Shown piece after piece: positions 1 to 8,600 of a stretch of DNA of 28,840 bases (positions are counted from its first letter, which is position 1; every line of letters starts with the position of its first letter). This DNA comes from a virus. The position numbers and the translations under genes were made by a program. Location of the stretch: the IMG/VR virus record IMGVR_UViG_3300010354_000440, positions 1-28,840 of that record; one strand, given 5' to 3'. The notes under the pieces are model-generated. The model saw only the letters and a list, made by a program, of their open reading frames with translations. It was not told where the DNA came from and searched no databases.

Positions 1-36
1 GGTTTAGCAAAATAATATTCAAGGAGAAGACATAAA

Positions 37-1212
37 ATGTCAAAACTTTTAAATGAAAGATGGTCAGAGACCAAAGACGCTCTGCTTGAAGGCCTATCTG
101 GTAACCGTCGTCAATCTATGGCAGTATGCTTGGAAAACACACGTCGTTACTTGGCAGAGGCTGCAACCGCAGGAGCAACAAGCACTGGTAATATTGCTAC
201 ACTAAATCGTGTAATTCTACCAGTTATTCGTCGTGTTATGCCAACTGTTATTGCTAACGAAATCGTTGGTGTGCAGCCAATGACCGGTCCAGTTGGTCAA
301 ATTCATACTCTACGTGTTCGTTACGCTGACAGCGGTGACGGCGTTGTAGCAGGTGAAGAAGCACTAAGCCCATTCAAGATTGCTGCTGCTTACTCTGGTA
401 ATAACGTAGATGCTAATCCTAAGGCTGCTGTAACAAGTTCCTTAGAAGGTGCACCAGGTAAGCGTATGAGCATTCAAATCTTGAAGACACCAGTTGAAGC
501 AAAGAGCCGCAAGCTATCTGCTCGCTGGACATTCGAGGCTGCTCAAGATGCACAAGCCCAACAAGGCATTGACATCGAAGCAGAAATTATGGCTGCTCTA
601 GCACAAGAAATTACAGCTGAAATTGACCAAGAGATTCTAACATCTCTACGTTCTTTAGCTAGTGTTGAAGAAACATATGACCAGTCATTAGTTTCTGGAA
701 CTGCAACATTCGTTGGTGACGAACACGCTGCTCTAGCAATTCAAATTAACCGTGTTAGTAATTTAATTGCTCAGCGCACACGTCGTGGTGCTGCTAACTG
801 GGCAGTTGTTTCTAACCAGGCTCTAACAATTCTACAAAGCGCAACAACTTCTGCTTTTGCTCGCACAACAGAAGGCACATTTGAGGCTCCAACAAACACC
901 AAGTTCGTTGGAACACTAAACGGTGCAATGCGTGTTTATGTAGATTCTTATCTAAGCGACACACTAGACAATCAACAGGTTCTAGTAGGTTATAAGGGAA
1001 CAAGCGAAGCTGATGCTGCTGCTTTCTATTGCCCATATATTCCTCTAATGAGCTCTGGTGTTGTTCTAGATCCAGCAACATTCGAGCCAGTAGTTGGCTT
1101 CTTAACACGTTACGGCTATGTTGAGCTAACAAATACAGCTAGCTCACTAGGTAACGCTGCTGACTACCTAGGTAAGGTTGCTATCACATCTGCAAACGTA
1201 AGCTTCAAGTAA
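37..1212 (+). CDS. 23: Major capsid protein, T4 gp23-like
   Basis: This protein forms the hexameric capsomers of the phage head. The stretch at residues 55-97, with VIRRVMPTVIANEIVGVQPM followed by TGPVGQ, is the hallmark of the gp23 family. At 391 residues it is shorter than T4 gp23 (521). The N-terminal segment carries YLAE|A at residues 38-42, matching the T4 prohead-protease consensus (L/I)-x-E and the LTE|A site of T4 gp23. A mature protein starting at Ala42 is therefore inferred. The start is set by an excellent ribosome-binding site, AAGGAG at 21-26. All but the first of about 21 arginines use CGT or CGC, whereas neighbouring genes prefer AGA, consistent with very high expression. A strong terminator follows. 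Identity is near certain; the cleavage site is inference. Confidence 0.96.
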   Translation: MSKLLNERWSETKDALLEGLSGNRRQSMAVCLENTRRYLAEAATAGATSTGNIATLNRVILPVIRRVMPTVIANEIVGVQPMTGPVGQIHTLRVRYADSGDGVVAGEEALSPFKIAAAYSGNNVDANPKAAVTSSLEGAPGKRMSIQILKTPVEAKSRKLSARWTFEAAQDAQAQQGIDIEAEIMAALAQEITAEIDQEILTSLRSLASVEETYDQSLVSGTATFVGDEHAALAIQINRVSNLIAQRTRRGAANWAVVSNQALTILQSATTSAFARTTEGTFEAPTNTKFVGTLNGAMRVYVDSYLSDTLDNQQVLVGYKGTSEADAAAFYCPYIPLMSSGVVLDPATFEPVVGFLTRYGYVELTNTASSLGNAADYLGKVAITSANVSFK

Positions 1213-1238
1213 TTTGAACTTATAACAGAGCAAACATT

Positions 1239-1261
1239 AAGCCCGCAAATGCGGGCTTTTT
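1239..1261 (+). terminator. Intrinsic terminator after gp23
   Basis: The perfect 8-bp stem AAGCCCGC / GCGGGCTT has the loop AAAT (1247-1250) and runs into five T residues (1257-1261). It lies 27 nt after the gp23 stop and should end the capsid transcript. Confidence 0.9.
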
Positions 1262-1269
1262 GTTAAATA
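1262..1269 (+). promoter_or_regulatory. Candidate late promoter (GTTAAATA)
   Basis: A TAAATA box begins directly after the gp23 terminator and could restart transcription for the gene at 1336. If T4 late geometry holds, RNA would start near 1275. That gives a leader of about 60 nt, with a small hairpin (GTCTA 1274-1278 / TAGAC 1304-1308, enclosing GCGG 1289-1292 / CCGC 1299-1302) and a clear SD. The box is a weaker match than TATAAATA. Confidence 0.45.
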
Positions 1270-1335
1270 TTGAGTCTAGAAGATTTATGCGGCACCCACC
1301 GCGTAGACCTAGAACGTCATTAAGGAGATAAACAA

Positions 1336-2043
1336 ATGGGACGTCCGATTAAAGAAAAGTTTTTTGGTAACATTAGCTCACCATACAGCAATTTTGCAGT
1401 AGGTGGCGAAACTGGAAAAGGTGGCGAAGGATTTAGTTCTATTATTGTAACTAATACCACTACCAATGGATTATATTCAACTGCAACTACTGTTTCTTGG
1501 GTAGCAAGCAGTCCTCAACTACCAGGCGGAACTGCCGCATCTGGAACTGCAAACGTAAGTGGTGCTGGAAGAATTACCAGTTTAAATTTAGCTGTTGCAG
1601 GAACTGGTTATACTTCTACAGGAAGCGTAACGGTAACATTTTCACCCGCTACAACTGGCACGGCAGCTACAGTTTCTATTGCATTGACTAGCTCTGTTCA
1701 AAATGCAATTTCTGGTCAAGCATATCTAACCACAGGATCTTCTGCTGTTGCTTTTGATATTCAAAAGCAAGAATCTAGTCGTAGATACTTAGTAAGAACA
1801 AGCCAAGGTCAAGGCATAGTGAAATTAAAAGCTGTTCCTGCTGCTTCTCTAGTAGCAGGAGAGATGAATATTGTTGCTACAGATGCAAATGGTAGCACAT
1901 ACTTTGTTAAGAAACTAACTGCAAGAAGGGCAGTTCTTGTTCAAAGCACAGCTTCTACTTCATTCTTGTTCAATACTGATCAAGCAGCTGGTTGGACTTT
2001 AAACAGCGCCTATACCGGCACAGTATCTATTGCAAGTGCTTAA
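1336..2043 (+). CDS. Probable virion structural protein, Gly/Ser/Thr-rich (235 aa)
   Basis: The N terminus MGRPIKEKFFG resembles a small protein that I recall, without having searched, encoded beside structural genes in marine T4-like phages. Residues 75-118 carry the Gly-rich beta motif AGRITSLNLAVAGTGYTSTG followed by SVTVTF, common in phage surface proteins. The middle is very rich in Ser, Thr, Ala and Gly; the C-terminal third (about 145-235) is a more ordinary beta-type segment. There is no signal peptide or membrane segment. The start is fixed by AAGGAG at 1322-1327. It sits between two terminators with its own candidate promoter, so it is probably a separate late unit. Position after gp23 suggests a capsid-decorating or other head-surface protein, but that role is a guess. 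Confidence 0.75.
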   Translation: MGRPIKEKFFGNISSPYSNFAVGGETGKGGEGFSSIIVTNTTTNGLYSTATTVSWVASSPQLPGGTAASGTANVSGAGRITSLNLAVAGTGYTSTGSVTVTFSPATTGTAATVSIALTSSVQNAISGQAYLTTGSSAVAFDIQKQESSRRYLVRTSQGQGIVKLKAVPAASLVAGEMNIVATDANGSTYFVKKLTARRAVLVQSTASTSFLFNTDQAAGWTLNSAYTGTVSIASA

Positions 2044-2064
2044 TAGGTAATTTGTTAGTCAACA

Positions 2065-2088
2065 GGGGGGATTTATCCCCCCATTTTT
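2065..2088 (+). terminator. Intrinsic terminator (G6/C6 hairpin)
   Basis: Six G (2065-2070) pair with six C (2077-2082) around ATTTAT, with a following T-rich tract ATTTTT. It ends the transcript of the gene at 1336. Confidence 0.88.
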
Positions 2089-2094
2089 ATTTCT

Positions 2095-2102
2095 GGTAAA
2101 TA
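2095..2102 (+). promoter_or_regulatory. Late promoter box GGTAAATA, leaderless geometry
   Basis: The box lies 6 nt after a terminator and exactly 5 nt (TAGTC) before the ATG at 2108. In T4 late promoters the box spans -13 to -6, which would put +1 on the A of this ATG. No Shine-Dalgarno sequence precedes the gene. Confidence 0.6.
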
Positions 2103-2107
2103 TAGTC

Positions 2108-2632
2108 ATGTCAACCCCTTGGGCTTTACCTACAAATATATCTCAATATGCAGAAACTGGAGCTGAAGATAGCCATGTTTCTTGGTTAGAAGTAGATAAT
2201 TTTAGTGCAATTAAAACTTTAGATTTACGCTCTGTTAAAACATCTAGAGACCTAGTTCATATAGCTAGAGATCCTAGACATGATATCACTGAAAAAACAT
2301 ATTATCTCAAAATAACAAATTTTAATTTTTATAATCTTCCTCAAACGTTAAGCGGTATTGAACTAAAAATTTCTATGAATAGGTTTGGAAGGATCACAGA
2401 TGACGCTATACATCTTTGCTTAAACAACGAAATCATAGGTGAAAATCAAGCTTCGTTAATTCTTGATCCTATTAAGATTTACGGGAATTCAACAGAGCTA
2501 TGGAATACAAATCTTACTATAACAGATATACAAGATCCTTCGTTTGGTTGCATTATAAGATTTCAAAGTCATCCTAAATGGCCACATAAGTGCTCTGCAT
2601 TTATTGATGCAATTGAAATTAGAATTCATTAA
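2108..2632 (+). CDS. Hypothetical virion protein (174 aa)
   Basis: I do not assign a named family. The protein is a predicted soluble beta protein. The pattern at residues 92-110 (LSGIELKISMNRFGRITDD region) and the C-terminal segment (PSFGCIIRFQSHPKWPHKCS then AFIDAIEIRI) resemble a conserved protein I recall, without a search, near fibre genes of cyanophage-like T4 relatives. The C-terminal strands look like a jelly-roll-type sandwich. No signal peptide or transmembrane segment is seen. There is no SD, and the ATG sits 5 nt after a late box, so the mRNA may be leaderless. It is followed within 30 nt by the giant fibre gene, which has its own late box. A fibre-associated or baseplate-decorating role is plausible. 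Confidence 0.7.
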   Translation: MSTPWALPTNISQYAETGAEDSHVSWLEVDNFSAIKTLDLRSVKTSRDLVHIARDPRHDITEKTYYLKITNFNFYNLPQTLSGIELKISMNRFGRITDDAIHLCLNNEIIGENQASLILDPIKIYGNSTELWNTNLTITDIQDPSFGCIIRFQSHPKWPHKCSAFIDAIEIRIH

Positions 2633-2634
2633 AA

Positions 2635-2642
2635 AATAAATA
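2635..2642 (+). promoter_or_regulatory. Late promoter box AATAAATA for giant fibre
   Basis: AATAAATA lies just after the preceding stop codon. T4 spacing predicts an RNA start near 2648, giving a 13-nt leader that begins with AGGA (2648-2651), the SD of the giant gene at 2661. Confidence 0.6.
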
Positions 2643-2660
2643 TACTGAGGATCGATAAAA

Positions 2661-5600
2661 ATGGCCGTTACAAATATTTCAAAATTTCCAGGTAATTACA
2701 AAATCCTAGTAAACAATGGTGACCTTACTATAGAGGCTGATAATTCTATCAACACCATTGACGGTGATATTACAACTGAAGCTGGTGGTAATTTAACAAA
2801 TACAATTTCTGGTGATATTAGTTTTGACGGCGGCAATTTAACAAACACAATTTCTGGCGACATTGTAAATGAAGGCGCTAATTTAACAAACACAATTTCT
2901 GGCGACATTATAAATGACACCGGTAATCTAACTAATACTGTATCTGGTGATATAGAAAACACTGTTGGTGGCAATTTAACCAATACCATATCTGGTGATA
3001 TTACCAATGATGGGGCAAATTTAACGAATACAATTTCCGGTGATATAACAAATGATGCTGGAAATGTTATCAATACTGTTGCTGGTGACATTACAACAGA
3101 TACAGGCGGCAATGTAGAAAATACAATTGGCGGATATCTAATCAACGATGTTACTGCACAAATTCAAAATCAAGCAGGTGGAGAAATTACTAATCAGGCA
3201 GGAGCCTATATTAGTAACGACGCAGGCGGGTATATTGAAAACATTGCAGGCAGTTATATTCAAAATGATGCCGGCGGCTACATAGAAAATATTTCCGGCG
3301 ATTATATAGACAATCAAGCCTCAACCTATTTTAATGTAGATGCAGGCTCGTATGCTAATTTTAACGTTGGTTCATTTTTAAATTTTACTGTTGGAACTGA
3401 TGTAACGTTTACGGCAACAAATGATTTCTTTGTCGATGCACTCAATATTCAAATTGGAACAGATAGAACTCAAACAATTGATACACAAGGTTCATTTGTA
3501 AACGATCTAATTCCATTAACGTCATCTACTTTTAATTTAGGAACTGATACTAATACATGGAAAACTCTATACGTTGATAAGATTCAAAGTTACGATACAA
3601 CTAACGTAGGTAATCCGTTATTTAGAGCTTACGATCCTTTAGATGTTTATGGTGCCGAGCCAGGTAATCTTGTTCAGATAGCTATTGCTAATGCTCAAAG
3701 AGAACAAAGTAACAATTTCTTTAGGGGCGGTGTTGGTATTCAAAAGGATCTTAACGTAGGTGGTTTTATCTATGGTAGAATTGAAACAGCGAATACCAGT
3801 TTCAGTGTTAGTGTTACAGCTACTAATGTAGATCAAACATTTTTCCCAACTTTTGCGCTATCAACCGGTAACGCATTTTTATTCATAGACAACGTTGGTT
3901 TAAAAAATGGATTGAGCTACAATCCTAGCAGAGGCCTGCTAACTGTTGATAGGGCAGGTGTATTTTCAACTGATAATTCTGTAAGCACAACTACTGGGGC
4001 ATTTACAGTCACAGGTGGTGTAGGTATTGGCAGAGATGTCTATATTGGTGGTAATGTTATACCGGGCAATGCTACATCATCAACTATTGGAACAATAGAT
4101 CAAACTTGGACTGAAGCGTTTTTAGATAAAATTTATTCTCAGATTTTAACTAATACAAGTTCTAACATTGTTATTGATCCAGGTGCAGGTTTAACTGACA
4201 TCATTGGTAACATTAGAGTTAGAGGTAACAATCCTATTGGAACACATCCTGTAGTTACTAACACTTTGTATGTAACAGTTGACGGAGATGATACCAATGA
4301 CGGTAGGGCAATGGACCCAAGTCGTGCTTGCCGCACAATTGGCGGCGCAATGAAATCTCCATATTATCAACCTGGAACACAGATTCTTGTATCAGCAGGA
4401 CGCTATTTAGAAGATAATCCTTTAAGGATGCTACCATACACTAGTGTTAGAGGTTCTGACATTAGAACTACATTCATTGAACCAATAAACAAAACGCAAG
4501 ACCTGTTTCATATGGACAGTGGTTGCTATCTAAATTATATGACGTTCTTAAATGGTCGTAGTGGACTATTAGAAGGTCAGTATGTTCCTGAATTGAATAG
4601 AGGTGCTTATACCACTGCATTTCCTCCCTTAGAAGGTGATGAAAAAATTGATCTATTCCATTCGCCATATGTTCAAAACTGCACGAATCAAAGCGGACCG
4701 TGGCTAAAAGATGGCACAATGTTCCAGCCAAACAATACTGTGCAAGTTCCGGCAGCAGTAGGAACAGGAACTTGGAAAGCAAATACTACTACACTAATTG
4801 TTCAGGTAAGCACTGGAACTATTGAACAAGGAATGTTTGTAAATGCAGGTTATCAAAATCCGGGATTCTTTAATGCCAGGACATTACTACTAGCTAACAA
4901 ACCTTTTATTCAACAACAGACTGTGGCATTTGTTGATCAAGAATTTAACAGCGGTAACTTTACCTACGATGTTACAAAATGCCGTAGAGACACAGAATTA
5001 ATTATTGACAGCATTGCAACTGATATGTTGCAAGACAGTGAAAGCGAGAGTATATTTGCTGGCCTACAGTATTGGAGACAAAGCGGATATGTAGACGCAA
5101 TTGGTGGACAGATTACAACAACTTCTGCTGCTATTTCTTATCTAAGAGATATCACTACAAATACTATTGCTACAACAACTGAAAGAGATGTTGTTAATGC
5201 AAGATTTAACAATATTTTAACAATTTTAAATACTTCAACTGCTACTCTTGTTAACGGTGATTTTGCACAATGGGTAACTGATAGTATTCAACCTAATACT
5301 ACTGCATCTACAACTGCGTCGATTGTTAATGCCTATAATTCAATTTTAACATGGAAAAATTCTTTAACAAATCAAACGATTAGTTATATCAACAGCACAT
5401 TAGCTCCGTTTGTCTATGATTCTACTAAGTGTAGTAGAGATGTTGGACTAATTGTTGATAGTATTGCCTTAGATCTATTGTTTGACGGTCAAAGCCAAAC
5501 TAAATTTGCAGGATTACAGTATTGGAATCAAAGTTCTAATATTTTAGCGTTGTCAGGTGAACTAACTACAACAACTAATGCTCTCAATTACCTTAAATCT

Positions 5601-8600
5601 CTAGTGCAGAAAATTATTGTTTCAGACACTTCTGCTCCAAGGTATCAATCAACGCTTAGTCAGTTTACAAGTGTAAACATTGGAACAGCAAGTGAACAGG
5701 CAAAATTAAACACAGAATACAATTTAATAATTAATATCTTAAACAGCGGAACTGTAGGTGTTTCAGATATTATAGTTCCAAATGGTATTGCAGCAAGCAG
5801 CAATACTAATGTTATTAATTCTTATAATTTATTACTAGCAAATAGAAACTATCTTATTAAAGAAACAATTGCCTATGTTGAAACAACCAAAGCACCGGGA
5901 TTCGTTTATGATGTTTCTAAGTGCGAAAGAGACACGGCCTATATCTTAGATAGTGTTGCATTTGATCTTTTATACGGTGGCAATAGACAAGCTGTAATGA
6001 GTGGTGTCTACTACTTTAATTTTAATGCTGGTTCTACAGCTATTCCTAATGAGATACCACAAACTACTGCTGCATATGAATATATGAAAGAGTTGTTTAG
6101 TAGCGTTATAAGAGGCATTCCAATTGACACTGCTACACTCTATCAAACAACAGTAACTCAAGTCACAGCTTTCCCTGCAGGAACTTATGTAGAATCTGAT
6201 CAAGCTGATAAACTAATGGATATTATTCTAAGTATTATCAATAATGGTCCTACAGGAGTAATTCCAGAACCAATTAGTTTAGATCGCTCAACTGATCCTG
6301 CTGTTATAATGGCTTCAAGTTTGTTGAATAGCAACAGAAACTTCTTAAGAGCGGAAGTTGTAGCCTATGTTAACACTCTTAAAGCATTCTTATATGACGA
6401 AACTCTTTGCAGAAGAGACATAGGCTTTATATTAGATAGCGTAGCATATGACCTTAGACATGGCGGTAACAAACAAAGTATTAAGAGTGGTGTCTATTAC
6501 TTTGGCTATACAACAACATCGTCTGAAGTTCCTAATGAACTTCCGCAGACTGTAAGTGCATATAGATATATCAAATCATTAGTAAGTGATATTGTAAGAG
6601 CTAAACCAATTCTCACCAAATATCAAACTACCATCACACAGGTAACTAATATTAATTCAGCATCAATTTACGAAGCTGAACTGTTACAAGATAAAATTGA
6701 TATTATTACAAATATCATTAGAAATGGACCAGAAGATTACCAAGCACCTGGTAGAAGAATTCCTATTAATTTAACAAGGAACACTTCTACTAATATTACT
6801 AATGCCTATAATCTATTAATGGCTAATAAGTCATTTATTAGAGAAGAAACAATTGCCTACATTAATTCTACAAGCAACAGCTTCTCATATAACAGAGAAA
6901 AATGCTTTAGAGATGTTGGAATTATTATTGAAAATGTTAGTTACGATGCAACATTTGGAGGAAATGAAAAATCAGTTCAAGCAGGTCTAGCATATTACGA
7001 CGGAGTGGTTAGCTTAATTGCTGGACAAGAAACACAGACTATTGCTGCAATTGATTATATCAATTCACTAGCACAAAAAATCATTACAAATACATCTTGC
7101 ACAAATATTTTAGGATCAAGTGCAACTTTTGCACAAGTTATTAATACTGCATTAGTTGGAGGATCAATAGCTAGTGAAAGCATCAACGATCTTATTAATA
7201 TTATTACTACTATTATAGATAATGGACCAGATGCTGCTCCTGCAATCTACAATAGTCCTGGTCCAGATGCTGCATTTATTTCAGCTGAAACTTTAATACA
7301 GGCAAATCGCAAATTTATCCAAGAAGATACTATCAATTGGATTAATAGTAAAGTTCAGGCATTTCCATATAGTGAAATAGAATGTAGAAGAGATACAAGT
7401 TTAGTAATTGATGCTGTAGTTCAAGACTTATTATACCCAACTACAGGACGTAGTCAATCTACATTTGCCGGATTACAATATTGGAATCAAGGCGCTTATG
7501 TTGGTCAAATTCAAGTTCAATTAAATCCGACTATAGAGGCTATAAAGTATCTGAGAGATTTATCTGTAAAAATTGTGTTAAATGTAACTCCAGCAGATGA
7601 CTTAATTCCTCGCTATCAATCTGTTATTGCACAAAATACTACTACATTCCAAAGTGCTACAGCAGCAGAAGTAGAAGTTATAACAGACAGATTTAATGAT
7701 ATCATAGAAATAGTCGGCGGTGTAAAAACAGGTTGGACTGATAGAATTATTCCTAACGGTGCTCCTAGCAGAATTCAAAGCATCTATAATGCAATAGATA
7801 ATTTGATGTTGAATAAGACGTATTTGGCAGCTGAAGTTAATGCATATGTAACTGCTACTAATTTTGGCTTTATTTACGATGCTGCAAAGTGCGCAAGGGA
7901 TGTTGGTTTCATGATTGATGCAGTTTCATTTGATTTGAAACATGGCGGAAACAGACAGTCTGTTCAAAACGGTTTGTATTATTACGGGTTTAGCACAACT
8001 GCCTCAAACATCACAAATGAAACAACTCAAACTGTAGCTGCATTTAATACACTGTCATTTATTATCAGTAGAGTTGTCCAAAATATTCCTGTAGTCCCAA
8101 GACAGACAAGTGTGTTACAGGTGTTCTCTGCGACAACAGCCACATCATGGGAAGCAGTTTCTTTAGCACTAAATGTTTCAACAATTACCAGCATTATATC
8201 AAACGGACCAAGCGTTGCAGCAAGTCCTAGTGCTATTGCAATGACAGCTTCAACCACTGCTACTGTAATAAATGCTGTTAACTTGGTAAATCTTAACAGA
8301 CAGTTTATTGTTGAAGAAGTTATTGCATTTATTGATCAAACATTTAATCCAAATAGTTTTAACTATGATGAAGCAAAGTGCTACAGAGATGTTGGACTAA
8401 TTTTAGACGCAGTAAGCCAAGACATCATTCTTGGTGGTAACAGTAAGAGTATTGAAGCTGGTGTAGCCTATTGGGGTTCTGGGTATAATTACGTAGCAGG
8501 CCAAGAATCAACTACAACATTGGCAATAAACTATGCAAGAGATTTATGCTTACAGGTTATTGCAAACAAAGCTGTTACACCTCATTATAAAACTGATACT

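Noticed and set aside
812-1132. 106-codon minus-strand frame inside gp23
   Set aside because: Leu/Gln-rich, low-complexity translation opposite a strongly conserved, codon-biased capsid gene; no initiation signals.
1497-1691. 64-codon plus-strand frame overlapping the 235-residue protein
   Set aside because: Out-of-frame shadow with Trp/Cys/Lys-rich composition and no SD.
2696-3145. 149-codon open frame on the minus strand opposite the fibre repeats
   Set aside because: Its repeated protein (FVKLPPS, SPEIV) is just the mirror of the NLTNTISGDI repeats; no SD or promoter, and it lies wholly inside the giant gene.
2754-3380. Possible CRISPR-like repeats
   Set aside because: The repeats are in frame, coding, and separated by 15-nt variable parts that are themselves codons of the fibre; no spacers or cas genes.
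4474-4782. 102-codon minus-strand frame inside the giant fibre gene
   Set aside because: No recognisable family, no SD, fully opposite a conserved domain.
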